From Cordylochernes scorpioides (Eukaryota; Arthropoda; Arachnida; Pseudoscorpiones; Chernetidae), in NCBI GenBank assembly GCA_030710605.1, contig CP092874.1, positions 38,911,063 through 38,975,062 of the forward strand: a stretch of 64,000 bases of DNA, in the 5' to 3' direction. Made by a program: the position numbers and the translations under genes. The notes beneath the pieces were generated by a model. That model did no database searches. It saw only the letters and a program-made list of their open reading frames with translations, and was not told where the DNA came from. Shown in pieces: positions 54,612 to 64,000 of this stretch; positions within the stretch are counted from its first letter, which is position 1; each line of letters begins with the position of its first letter.

Positions 54612-54770
54612 TTTATCAAATTACGAAACCATTTTAGACGCGTAATATTCTTTTTAAAATAAAAACAATTGCTACTGCCCTTACTGGAATGGAAAAATTA
54701 AAGGGAGGGCCTGGCTCATCAGTGGTGAACCCTCCCAGCGGTTTCGCCAGTTTAATATACCATACCGCTG
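54612..54770 (+). mobile_element. Family B copy, well preserved
   Basis: 'acgaaaccattttagacgcg', 'tgctactgcccttactgga', 'gggagggcctggctcatcag', 'gcggtttcgccagtttaata' in canonical order. Confidence 0.75.
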
Positions 54771-54797
54771 TTATATTGCATTTTTGGAACTTCCTTT

Positions 54798-55090
54798 TAT
54801 ACAGGGTGATCCAAAAGTCCCGCACAACTTTAAAAATTAATAACTCCGCGAATATTTGCGCTAGAGCAATGCGGTAAACACCATTGGGTTCAGGATGCAA
54901 TGGGATTTTTTATGGCAAATAATGAAAAATTCGAAATTGATTTTAGTTTCAACTTTATTCGCTAGATGGCGCTCTACCAGAATCGGCGATTCAGCGGCCA
55001 AATTGTTTGATAAATTGAAAAATATAACTGAACGACACGTATTTTTCCTTTTTGAATATCAGGAAAGAACCCTAATAATATCAAATGATA
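54798..55090 (+). mobile_element. Possible DNA-transposon end
   Basis: 'acagggtgatccaaaagtcc' is the kind of end (CAGGGTG..CAAAAGTCCC) seen on Tc1/mariner-related elements. The matching right end was not found. Confidence 0.35.
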
Positions 55091-55344
55091 AATTAATAAA
55101 ACACCATTTCGCCAAAAGTTAGAATAAATGGTTAACGATTTTTAAATACAATCTGAGATATGTAAAATAGGTATATGCAAATTAAAACATGTAGCGAAAA
55201 AAAAAAAGATATTTTAGATACGGTTTGTTTTCGAAGATAATAAATTTCTAATTTTTTAAATTCAACTTTCTCTCAGTATCGATTATATTTATTTTAATTC
55301 ATTTGAAAAATAGGCATCTATCCCTGATAATTTATTTTACTCTG

Positions 55345-56185
55345 GAATGCCGTTGCTGTTGTTGTCGTGTCCATTAAAGAGTCTCAGATGTCTCCATGCA
55401 TCTCCATCACAGCAACAGCAATATCCACTATCTTGGGTGTGTAAAGCTGCTGCTCTGGGTCTGTGTCAATTTTCTGCAAGGCTGCGGCCATTTCTGGGTA
55501 TGAGAATATGTGGGTAGGTGTTAGTTCCACTAAGGACAGTTGTTGCATGTCCTATAGGTTCTTGTGCCATCTGGATGTATTGTCATTCCTTTATAGAGTG
55601 TTTTGTTCTAAGTCTTGTTATAGGTTTTGTCATTTTTCTCTCAGAGTTTATTTAGCATTTTGATCTTTTCTTATTTTTTGTTTAATTATCTTGTATTTTG
55701 ACAAAGCATCAGCGTCAAATAATGACATTTGTTCTTTCCTTTGGCCCAACTTTCTGGCTTCCTTAGCCAATTCAAATGCCATTTCATTACCCCCGATCCC
55801 AACATGGGCAGGAATCCTTTGTAGAATGCAGTTCTTCTCCAATGGTTCCAGTTGGGTAAGTAACGAGTGTATTTTCTGTGTGATTTTAGTATTGCCCTTC
55901 TGAATTGCTTCTAGAGCGGATATTGAGTCGCTGTATATTAAAATTCCTTCTGCTTGATGCAGGGATGGTTGGTTAAGGCATACATCAAGGGCTTTCCAGA
56001 TAGCTGTCAGTTCACAAGTGAAGTTTGACGAAATCTGTCCTGCTCCTTCTTTGATTTTGATGTGTGTTCCATCTTGCAGTATTATGTTAATTCCGGCCCC
56101 TCCATTACTCAGGCTAAGGTCAGAAGATCCATCTGTATATACTGTTAAAGGGGGTGACCTAGCATTTTTAATCAAGGATTTGTAC
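55345..56185 (-). mobile_element. LINE 3' half (RNase H to (CAA)n tail)
   Basis: On the minus strand RNase H (56175-55648) is followed by ~290 bp and the 3' end 'gatggagatgcatggagaca', 'gtctcagatg' complement and a 'gacaacaacagcaac' tail near 55350. The same 3' end, with (CAA)n, is inserted at 58259-58321. Confidence 0.7.
55648..56175 (-). CDS. LINE RNase H domain fragment
   Basis: A 175-codon open frame. RNase H would remove the RNA strand during reverse transcription. Acidic sites: 'LTVYTDGSSD' (first Asp), 'SNFTCELTAIWKAL' (Glu), 'GILIYSDSISALEAI' (Asp). The last block reads 'IPAHVGIGGNEMAFELAKEA', where GNE-x-A-D is expected; Phe replaces the fourth acidic residue. The initial Met is internal and the RT domain is missing upstream because of the inversion at ~56200. 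The frame is otherwise free of stops, so it is a recent copy, probably inactive for RNase H. Confidence 0.75.
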   Translation of the reverse strand: MIKNARSPPLTVYTDGSSDLSLSNGGAGINIILQDGTHIKIKEGAGQISSNFTCELTAIWKALDVCLNQPSLHQAEGILIYSDSISALEAIQKGNTKITQKIHSLLTQLEPLEKNCILQRIPAHVGIGGNEMAFELAKEARKLGQRKEQMSLFDADALSKYKIIKQKIRKDQNAK

Positions 56186-57087
56186 TATGAGGACATAGCC
56201 GTTATTACAACACATTAGACCTCGAAGCCCAAGGTATCAAAGTCTACCACAATCAAAACAAAGCCATCAACATATACAATATGTATCACCCTACAAACAA
56301 TAAACCTATTAACGATGAAAAATGGCTCAATTTCTTACAGGCAACACTATTATTGTAGGTGACCTTAATGCCAAAAATCAACTATGGGGATGTTCCACGC
56401 CAAACCCAAGAGGCAAAATACTATCAAACATATTTAACGACAATGCCTTCATGTGCTAAATGATGGGAATCCTACCCATCATTCCTACAGCTATAATACT
56501 GCACAAGCACTTGATATAAGTTTTTACTATCCTGACATTTTCCACAAATGCAAATGGCAAATATTAAAAAGTATTGGAAGTGATCATTTGCCTAATTTGA
56601 TTGAAATTAGCACCAAGACCAAAACCAGCTCAATTAAAAAAAATTCTGGAACTTCAAAAAGGCTAATTGGATATCTTTCAAAAACACCATTATTAAAGCA
56701 GCCAAAGTTTCAATACCAAGAGGTAATATTAAGAATTGGATTCCAAATTATACACACCAGGCAAAAAATATTCAAACACTTATAACTAAAAGAAATGAAC
56801 TACGGAAAAGTGCACCCAAAACCAAACAAATTGTAGAACTGAACTGAACATTGTGAATGCAAAAATAAAAAGATTATACGTAAATGTCAAAAGGGAAAAA
56901 TGAAAACAAACTTGTGAAAACATGAAACCAAGAAACCCAAATACAAAACTTTGGCATTTGGCAAAACAAATTGAAAGATCCCAGCCACAAACTGAAAACA
57001 CAAATATGATTAAGAATACAGTTGGTCACCAGCAACTAATGACAAAAATGCTGCCAATCTTTTAGGTAATTCATATCAAATAAGTAG

Positions 57088-57727
57088 TAAAATCAAATTT
57101 GAAATAAAAGTTAAGAAAGTTGAAAAAAGGCCCGAAAGATTATTCATGACTGTAAAAATGTCACCAGCACATAATATTTTTCCAGGAAAAAATTCAATAT
57201 GAAAGAGCTAGCTTATGCATTAGAAAACACTGACCTAAACAAGACTTTTGGGCCAGATGGAATCCATAGCCAAATGATATCAAACTTGGGCAAAATTCGC
57301 AAAATCAAATTTGAAATAAAAGATAAGAAAGTTGAAAAAAAGGCCCGAAAGATTATTCATGACTGTAAAAATGTCACCAGCACATAATATTTTTCCATGA
57401 AAAAATTCAATATGAAAGAGCTAGCTTATGCATTAGAAAACACTGACCTAAACAAGACTTTTGGGCCAGATGGAATCCATAGCCAAATTATATCAAACTT
57501 GGGCAAAATTGGCAAAATCAAATTTGAAATAAAAGATAAGAAAGTTGAAAAAAGTCCCGAAAGATTATTCATGACTGTAAAAATGTCACCAGCACTCATA
57601 ATATTTTTCCCTGAAAAAATTCAATATGAAAGAGCTAGCTTATGCATTAGAAAACACTGACCTAAACAAGACTCTTGGGCCAGATGGAATACATAGCCAA
57701 ATGATATCAAACTTGGGCAAAATTGGC
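57088..57727 (+). repeat. Three tandem ~213-bp units inside the LINE
   Basis: Units start 'aaaatcaaatttgaaataaa' at about 57088, 57301 and 57513, each including 'gaaagagctagcttatgcat' and the FGPDGIHSQ coding block. They are almost identical, so the triplication is recent and postdates or accompanied insertion. Confidence 0.85.
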
Positions 57728-58258
57728 AAAGAAAGACTTCTTAATATTTTCAATAACTCCTGGAAAACTGGATAATTGCCTCAAGACTAAAAACTGCAAC
57801 AATAATTCCCATTAAAAAACTTGACAAATCTGCTGATGACCCAAAACACTACTGATCTATATCCCTCACAAGTATTTGCTGCAAATTAATGGAAAAAATT
57901 ACACTCAGACGACTCACCTACCACCTCAATACAAAAAATCTCTTACCATAAGAACAATATGGATTTAGGAAAGGACATGGGACAATAGACCAACTCTAAT
58001 TTTTCACACAAAAGGTAAAAGATGCACAAAACAGAAAACCAACTAACCACACCATAGCTGCTTTTTTAGACCTTACACAAGCTTTTGATAAAGTATGGAA
58101 AAACAAGTTAATTACAAAATTATACAAACATTTCAAAATTGATGGAAAAGCTATCACTTGGATAAATGATTTCCTTAAAAATAGATACATCAGGGTCAAA
58201 TATAATGGCACTCTATCTAAAACCTTCAAATTTTTAAAGGATTACCACAAGGATCAGT

Positions 58259-58321
58259 GATGGAGATGCATGGAGACATCTGAGACTCTTCTTTGGACAC
58301 GACAACAACAACAACAACAAC
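58259..58321 (+). mobile_element. 63-bp LINE tail inserted in the RT motif
   Basis: 'gatggagatgcatggagaca' .. 'ggacacgacaac' plus (AAC)n, flanked by AAGGATCAGT on both sides (58249-58258, 58322-58331). It is the extreme 3' end of the same LINE family as 55345-56185, splitting LPQGS-V of the RT. Confidence 0.85.
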
Positions 58322-58607
58322 AAGGATCAGTCCTTAGCCCAAATCTATTCACCCTATTTATTGCAGGCATAGAAGAAAAAAAATTCACTTAAAACAAAAT
58401 TGGACTTTTCGCTGATGACATTATTCTATGGAGCAGCAGTACTAACTGGAAAAAAGCTGAAAGAGATTCGAACAAGACTCTTCTCCATCTAGAAAATTTG
58501 CTAATGAACATAAATTAGAATTTAACCCCCGATTGGCTCGACACAGGAGAGGTAGAGGTTCCTAAAAATAGTACCCTCCTTCCTATTGGTCATCCTATTG
58601 ACCAACG

Positions 58608-59159
58608 CTACCCTCCGTCTTCCATCCGGATAGCCGGCTTGTGTTCCCATTTGATCCCTTTCCTTTTAGTTCTTATCTCCCTAGATTTAAAGCTGAGGGC
58701 TTTAGTTTTGGAGACATTGAACTTAAGGCCAGAGTCATGGGCCCAGTTCGAGGGGATTTGGAATGAAGTTTCAACACACTTCTCAGCCTTCGCTCTCGAA
58801 GCAGCCTCAATGATGAGGAACTGGTCGTCGGCATAGAGAACCAGCCTGGCTCCCTCAGGTAGCTCCTCTTGGAAAACGGTGTTTACCAGGAGATTCCACA
58901 GAATAGGTCCGCAGCAAGAGCCCTGGGGGCAACCCCTAGCACAGTTTCTTTCCAACTTCAGCCCACCAAAACCGAGGCTAATCCGTCTATCCCTCAGGAA
59001 GTCACGAACCAAGCTGCACAAATTATCTGGACAACCCATGTCCATCAAATTTCTCATCAGCTTGTTCCAGTTCATGGAGTTGAACGCGCCATCAATGTCT
59101 AGGGCCACGAGAAGAACCCAAGCACCCTTATTTAAGCCCATATCAACCCCCTCTAACAC
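58608..59159 (-). pseudogene. LINE reverse transcriptase, catalytic half
   Basis: 183 codons containing 'LLVALDIDGAFNSMNWNKL' (first catalytic Asp), 'CARGCPQGSCCGPILWNLLV' and 'LVLYADDQFLIIEAASRAK' (Tyr-Ala-Asp-Asp). The GCPQGS-x-x-GP-x-LWN block resembles R1/I-superfamily enzymes. It is separated from the upstream RT half by a small frameshift near 59160. C-terminal part ends 'EHKPAIRMEDGG'. Confidence 0.85.
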
Positions 59160-59164
59160 CTCGT

Positions 59165-59980
59165 TTAGAGCTGTGGTTGTGGACTTTCCTTCCCTAAAAC
59201 CATGTTGGAAAGAGGAAAGGAGCTCATTACCTCTAGCCAGTGCTTCAGTCGCTGAGCTAGTAGGCTATCCAGAACCTTACCTAGACACGCTAGTAAAGAA
59301 AGCGGACGATAATCATTAGGAGAATTACCCTTTCTACCAGACTTTTCTAGAAGCACTACTCGGGCAACCTTCCATGCCTCAGGAAAAGTACCAGTGTCCA
59401 GGCACCTATTGAATAACCTGGCAAGAAGCGATAGGTGCATCCTCACCAGGGCTTTCACGACCGTGTTATCGATCCCGTCGGGACCAGGAGATTTCCTGTT
59501 CCCGAACTTGAAAGCCACCAGTTTCACCTTATTCTCAGAAAAGAGCGGATCCACCAAACCACAAGTGGTCAGAGAGATCTCGTCCTCTGGTTCTCGTTTC
59601 CGAAGTTCCGATCCAAGATGAGGTCCAGGGTCCTTCAGGTCCTGAGTCTTGAACCCATCTTCCCCTTCAAGTAGCCTCAAGTTAGCGGAGCACCTTATCT
59701 TCCCAGAGACAGCCCTGTAAGGGAGACCGTATGGATTAATCTCCAGTACGGTTTTGCACTGCTCCCTCCAGTGTTTCCTCTTCTCCCTTTTGGTGTGTCT
59801 CTTGTACCCTGCTAAGACCTTCTGGAAAGTTATTCTTCTCCTAACTCTCTCTTCGCCCGTACTATTCTGGAATAGTTTCCTCATGGCCCTGACTCTCTTC
59901 CTCTCGATCTCCAGCTCCTCGTTCCACCAAGGCTGTTTAAACCTTTTAAACGCGGTAACCTTTCCAGATCCAGGCCCCAA
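59165..59980 (-). pseudogene. LINE linker and N-terminal reverse transcriptase
   Basis: 271 codons: 'QPWWNEELEIERKRVRAMRK' (linker typical after LINE endonuclease), 'FGNRKSPGPDGIDNTVVKAL' (RT block 0/1), 'FPEAWKVARVVLLEKSG', 'NDYRPLSLLACLGKVLDSLL'. The frame is lost at 'FPLSNMVLGKES', where an xGFR-type motif is expected, and resumes in the next frame downstream. Confidence 0.85.
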
Positions 59981-60851
59981 GGTTTTGCACGTTGGTTATA
60001 TCCTGGTGGAGCTCATTGACCATGCTATTAATAGAAATTCTGTCAACTGCTCCAGCCAATCTATCCCCAAGTGTGCAAGCAAACCGGCGTCTGAATCTTT
60101 CAAGGTTAAGCCCCCTGATGCTGTACCGAAGAACTCTCTCCACTGATGGCGGTTCCACTTCACAACTGGTCTCAAACCTGATGAGTATGTGGTCGCTTAC
60201 GTCTGTGGGGTCCGTTTCCCACCTCAAACGCCGCATCCTGCTCGTTCTTGCCAGGGAGAAGTCTATGATGTTTTCACCGTTTTCCGTGGCAAACGTCGAT
60301 TCACCATAGACGTTCGAAATCTCCAGACTCTGACCAATAACAAGATCGACCACGCCTTTCCTTTAGAATTTTCCTCCCTGTCCCCAAACAGCTGGGTGCG
60401 CGCGTTAAAATCTCCGCCAATCAGGATCTCATGCCCTTCCTTCCCAACCAAAAAAATCATTTAGGAAGTCCAGCTTACCGAGGTCGTTGTCCTGAGGTGG
60501 TATGTACGTAGAGAGGCAGACCAGTTTCAGATCCGCCGCCTCGATCTGTACAGCCACCGCCTCCTCCCAGGACCCACAACCCAAACAAGAATCTCCCCGG
60601 ACCAGTAAGGCGGCTTTGTTGCTCTCGCTAGAGAAAAAACTGTAACGAGTATCTAGACCCATCCTCCCGTCATCCTCCAGGTACATCTCCTGCACCAGGA
60701 TAACATGAGGGCGATCACTTTTAATGATCCGGTCTAGCTCCTCGGAGCTCCTCCTCGAAAGAGCGCAATTTAGCTGCACGAACCTCCACACCTCCTTGTT
60801 TTGCCCCTCTACCATCGCCTCCCGTTCACGTACCAGGCCTTCACCGAGCAC
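59946..60851 (-). pseudogene. LINE endonuclease (APE-like), frameshifted
   Basis: First frame (60851-60429): 'FVQLNCALSRRSSEELDRII', 'VILVQEMYLEDDGRMG' (catalytic Glu). Second (60460-60263): 'ILIGGDFNARTQLFGDREE' (Asp-x-Asn). Third (60353-59946): 'SNVYGESTFATENGENIIDF', 'DPTDVSDHILIRFET' (Ser-Asp-His). All key residues survive but lie in three frames. The enzyme would nick target DNA to prime reverse transcription. Confidence 0.8.
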
Positions 60852-60949
60852 TGCGTACTCCGGGGGCGATGATTATTCCTGTCGTACCTCTTGTTGTCCT
60901 CTAAACAGAGTCAACAACCCGGTTCCATATAGCATCCCTGTTCTTGGGA

Positions 60950-63092
60950 GTGCACGCCCTAGCACCTCCCACACCTCTTAGGATGTTCGCAGGTCCTTGC
61001 GAAATGACCGGGCCTAAGGCACCTGAAGCAAGTTGACACTGCCTAATTCACCCTGATAGGTACCATCCTGGCACCTATCTTCAACCTCTTCTTGACCAGG
61101 AGGGATTTCACGGTGGCCTCCTTTAAGCCCGAAATGACCCAATTCGTTGCGTAGGGCCTCCTTGTACTCTTTGTATAAAATCTCATGTATCCTTCCAAGA
61201 AGTCCCCACACCTCGAATTTTGGAGCACCACCATTTCTTTAGCGTCTCCTCTTTGATGTTAGAGTTGACACCCAAGAGAATCAGCTCCCTCCTGTCCCTC
61301 TTGAGGCTCCTAGCCTCAGTGCAGGCTCCCTCTCTTATAGCCTCCACGGCCAGATTCTTTTCATCGGGGTTCTTGAGGTCATAGCAGTGCCTAGGAATGC
61401 TACCAGCGATGCTTTTCAGCACCGCGAGCATTAACCCGGACCCCGCATCCTCACTCCACTCAACTACCAGGGTCAGGTCCTCCTTCCATCTAAGGGGCCC
61501 TTAACCTTTGGGGGTTCTGGCTTGGTAGTCTTGGCCGCCTTGGGGGGATCCTTAACCTCTTTAGCCCTGATCTTCTTCGGGGGAGGAGGTTCTTTCACCT
61601 CCTCTGTAGGCGTCGCTCTCGGTGGGTCCTCTTTTGATCCGGCTGTCACCTCAGTCCTACCCTCTTCCTCTTTTGCTGAAGGCTTCTTAACCCTTTTCTT
61701 CTTTCTCTTCTTTTCCACCATCTCGCTGTTCCTAGTGTGAACAGGTTGTTTTGGGGGAGATGGCGGAACAGCTTTCTCGTCTCTAGTTGGTATTTGGACC
61801 GAGGCTCCCTCTACCTTGCCCTTGTGGGCTCCTCCGTCTTCTCGTTTCGAGGCGTCTCTCGTTTAGGGAGAACTGGGGAAGCGTCATTGGGAGTACATAC
61901 CTCGACCTCAGCTAGTTTCAGCGAGTCTAAAAGAGCCGCTGCCACTCCCCTCTCTATGCCATACTGCAGGGTGGTCGACTGAGGATCTTTTCCTCCAGGT
62001 TCCGCTTCTCCACCCGCAGGAGCTCGAGCTCTCCAAGGGCCGACCTATGTTTCTTGAGAAGCTTATCGAAGCATTGCTCGAGGATGTTCGGGTGAACATT
62101 TCCAATCTTCCTCCCTCGACGTATGGTGTCTAGGGAGTCCTGGAACGCCTCGGCAAGCTCCTTAAGCTTCGTGCACCACTTCTGGGGTGTCAATGCCTTA
62201 TTTAGAAACTCATTCTTTCATTCAGGTCATTGAGGTACCCTGCCTTGGTGACATCCATCGCAGCCCCCGACTCCTGGACTATTGAGCCGATTCTCGTTTC
62301 AGACGAAGGGTCAAACAACAGGAAAGGATCCACAGAGATCTCCATGTTGATGATCCTGTTGAGGGGGATATCAGGGGGAAGGGGGGGGGGGAGGGGGGTG
62401 GACGGTCCTTCCTATCCTTTCGCTCTGGGATCCAGAGCTAGCTGCGCGGAAGGCACCTGAGCTCAAATTCTCAGGCGGCCGCGTCGCTTTTCGAAGACTC
62501 AAGTGGGCACCCTGCCTATCCTCTCGAGTCGTGTCGACTCTCGCTGTGTGGAGGCTGCCTGCTTCATAGGGGACTTCCCTGGGCCATTAGTGGGCGCGGC
62601 AGGGGAATTATTAGAAATATCCAACGAGGTATTATTGGGCATACGCTCGGAGCCCGAAGGAATTTGAGCGTCCTCGGGCTTACCCTTGTCTTCAAGAGGG
62701 ATGCATGAGAAGTTACTAGACCCAATACGTCGAGCTGGCCTATCAGCTCTGTCTAGGTCGTTCACTCCACGGCAAGAGGGATCTGCCTCCCACCCGTTCT
62801 CAGGCGCTACCGGAGCCTCATTGGTAATGTCAATCTTTATATTTTGTATTGGCATTATTGGGGGGGGGGGGGGGGGCTGTATTATAATGACACCAGAACG
62901 CCACCATGTTACGCAAGGCTGAACTGGGCATATCCGTCTTTCCAGACTTGTCAGACGAGCTGTCAGCGTTGGCCACGTTCTTGTTAGAAACTTGCTCAGG
63001 ACGCACCACGGGAAGGTGCTGCTCAGCATATGTAGGTAGCCGTCAAGCCTCCCTACTTTGCGTAATCTACAACTGGACGTCACTCCTGTCAC
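60950..63092 (-). pseudogene. LINE ORF1 (gag-like) with CCHC zinc knuckle
   Basis: Broken into several frames: 63092-62499 (with 'DITNEAPVAPENGWEADPSC'), 62193-61954 ('KLKELAEAFQDSLDTIRRG', coiled-coil-like), 61721-61473 (Lys/Pro/Glu-rich linker), 61431-61183 ('VLKSIAGSIPRHCYDLKNPD', 'RRELILLGVNSNIKEE', as in R1/I-type ORF1). It ends with 'CFRCLRPGHFARTC' (C-x2-C-x4-H-x4-C) at 61030-60989 and a second half knuckle 'CGRC' then a stop. ORF1 proteins bind the element RNA. 17 G at 62860-62876 encodes a proline run. Confidence 0.75.
60989..61030 (-). other. CCHC zinc-knuckle motif of ORF1
   Basis: Exact C-x2-C-x4-H-x4-C spacing in CFRCLRPGHFARTC, reading minus from 61030. Confidence 0.8.
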
Positions 63093-63279
63093 AGACCCCT
63101 ATTAGCATCGCTAACTCTTCCACTGAGTTCCACAATGGTCTGTCGTGATCAGTTAGCCCCTACCACCCTCTTTCAGGCAGCCAGGTACAGACCGCTACTA
63201 CCCGCGAGTCGGGTGCCAAGGGCTGCAGATGCAAGGCACATAGTCCTACCCACTCTCCATGCTCAGAACTAGGGCCCCG

Positions 63280-63480
63280 GGCCCAGCACAGTTGGTACAT
63301 CCCTGGAGCAGTAATGGCTACCCAGACCTCGAAGGTCCACAAGCCGGCTCACAGTTGGTACATCCTAGAAGGAGTGGCCACCCAGACCTTACGGTCCATA
63401 AACCGCCACAGTTGGTACATTCTAGGATCAGATTACTACCCAGGCCTGGGAGGCCCATAAGTATTTAACCCTCCTTCTTA
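63280..63480. repeat. Tandem repeat, ~60-70 bp units
   Basis: Three to four units with 'cacagttggtacat', 'ctaggatcagattactaccc' and 'agacct..aggtccataa'. It lies upstream of the minus-strand LINE, so it may be that element's 5' UTR monomers. Confidence 0.65.
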
Positions 63481-63499
63481 TAACGAAACCTTTACAGCC

Positions 63500-63784
63500 C
63501 TCTGGTTTCACAATTGGTACAGTGGAGTGGACCCAGGAGGAGCTCTGAACATCAGAAATAGACAGCATCAAACGACACTTACAAGATTTAGAATAGGCCA
63601 TCTCAAGCCATTGAAAATAGAAAATAACAACAAAATCTACCCCACTTGCCCAAAATGTAGCTTGGCACCTGCAGCTCCAGAAGACATTGTGGCTTGCATT
63701 AGATGCACTAAAAAGGACCTTTGGGAGAGGCCGCTGCTTATCATAAAACAGCTCGAGGAGCATGAACTCATGGAATTCGTGTAG
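63500..63784 (+). CDS. LINE C-terminal fragment
   Basis: Frame ending at the TAG after 63781: 'QTTLTRFRIGHLKPLKIENN', 'YPTCPKCSLAPAAPEDIVAC', 'LLIIKQLEEHELMEFV'. The Cys-x2-Cys..Cys pattern resembles the terminal finger of LINE proteins with one His replaced. 'aagaaacaacaacaacaacg' follows about 15 nt later, the same kind of CAA tail as the LINE at 55345. The 5' part is missing; plus orientation, opposite to the R1-type LINE beside it. Confidence 0.6.
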   Translation, partial: LWFHNWYSGVDPGGALNIRNRQHQTTLTRFRIGHLKPLKIENNNKIYPTCPKCSLAPAAPEDIVACIRCTKKDLWERPLLIIKQLEEHELMEFV

Positions 63785-64000
63785 ACTTCACACAAGGGGA
63801 TAAGAAACAACAACAACAACGAATAATTTCTCTGATCGTTTAAATCAATTGTGCCAAGTCCTTTCTTTTTAAGTATGTTTTTGTTCTCTTTTTTTTTTGT
63901 GCAGGGTTCATTCAAGATTGATGATTATATTTGTTGGCACTGGGGTAGGAAATATCGGTTCTTCTTGAATTTGAAAGTCATTATGTTTCATATTTATGCC
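63785..64000. other. LINE tail and unassigned edge
   Basis: (CAA)n tail near 63805, then AT-rich sequence to the window end. Confidence 0.5.

Larger units (their letters stand above)
56215..58540 (+). pseudogene. LINE ORF2: endonuclease and reverse transcriptase
   Basis: Plus strand, many frames. Endonuclease: 'IYNMYHPTNNKP', 'TIIVGDLNAKNQLWG', 'NDGNPTHHSYSYN', 'SIGSDHLPNLIEI' (Asp-Leu-Asn and Ser-Asp-His motifs of the APE-like family). RT: 'NKTFGPDGIHSQMI' (in a triplicated block), 'QYGFRKGHGTIDQL', 'AAFLDLTQAFDKVW' (catalytic Asp), 'LPQGSV' split by an insertion, 'GLFADDIILW' (catalytic Asp-Asp). It ends near 'LLHLENLLMN', before thumb and RNase H. It meets the minus-strand RNase H half head to head at ~56200. 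Jockey-like by layout; dead. Confidence 0.8.
58608..63092 (-). mobile_element. R1/I-type LINE, ~4.5 kb, truncated
   Basis: Minus strand order: ORF1 (63092-60950, ending in a CCHC knuckle), endonuclease (60851-59946), RT (59980-58608). The sequence stops just after RT; no RNase H or C-terminal finger remains. GC-rich against AT-rich flanks. All ORFs are shifted. Confidence 0.8.

Noticed and set aside
61522..61982. Plus-strand frames opposite ORF1
   Set aside because: Shadows of the Lys/Pro-rich ORF1 linker on the minus strand; no domain and no start context.

Overview
The window looks like a transposon-dense, AT-rich stretch of an animal nuclear genome. I found no host gene that I can name. 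The mix of elements (several mariner lineages, an R1/I-type non-LTR retrotransposon with CCHC zinc knuckles, jockey-like LINEs with (CAA)n tails, tRNA-headed SINEs, hAT and mariner-type MITEs, short LTR elements) fits an arthropod. A chelicerate is my guess from general familiarity, not something the sequence proves.

Layout. 0-15 kb: miniature inverted-repeat elements, foldback palindromes, a recurring ~160-bp repeat ('family B' here), a copia reverse-transcriptase scrap captured inside a family B palindrome, two tRNA-derived SINEs, and LINE 3' scraps. 15-19.8 kb: a solo LTR, a minisatellite flanked by two tRNA-Gly-derived units, a hAT MITE split by a family B insertion, and mariner-type MITEs. 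19.9-29.3 kb: a GC-rich island with a decayed mariner (20350-21673) and a LINE RNase H/zinc-finger remnant, a second mariner nested in a MITE (24286-25610), a solo LTR with an internally expanded 122-bp repeat, and a third mariner whose last catalytic Asp reads Asn (27940-29228). 30-41.6 kb: LINE tails, solo LTRs, a compact LTR element (35387-36926) with a tRNA-Ala-type primer-binding site and a LINE inserted inside it, hAT MITEs and a fourth mariner (39896-41160). 41.6-52.5 kb: two head-to-tail copies of a ~5.3-5.6 kb element with 0.78-0.9 kb terminal direct repeats and a 3.7 kb internal region with no recognisable pol; this is the most unusual structure here. 54.6-63.8 kb: a head-to-head (possibly twin-primed) LINE with a triplicated segment, an R1/I-type LINE on the minus strand, a 5' tandem array, and a LINE C-terminus at the right edge.

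No gene here appears functional as it stands. All transposase and reverse-transcriptase genes carry frameshifts, stops, truncations or catalytic substitutions. The value of the window is its nesting record: TA duplications for mariners, 8-bp duplications for hAT, ATAT duplications for the short LTR family, and 10-13 bp duplications for LINEs and family B. These allow element boundaries and relative ages to be read directly. All family assignments come from motifs read by eye; no database search was run.
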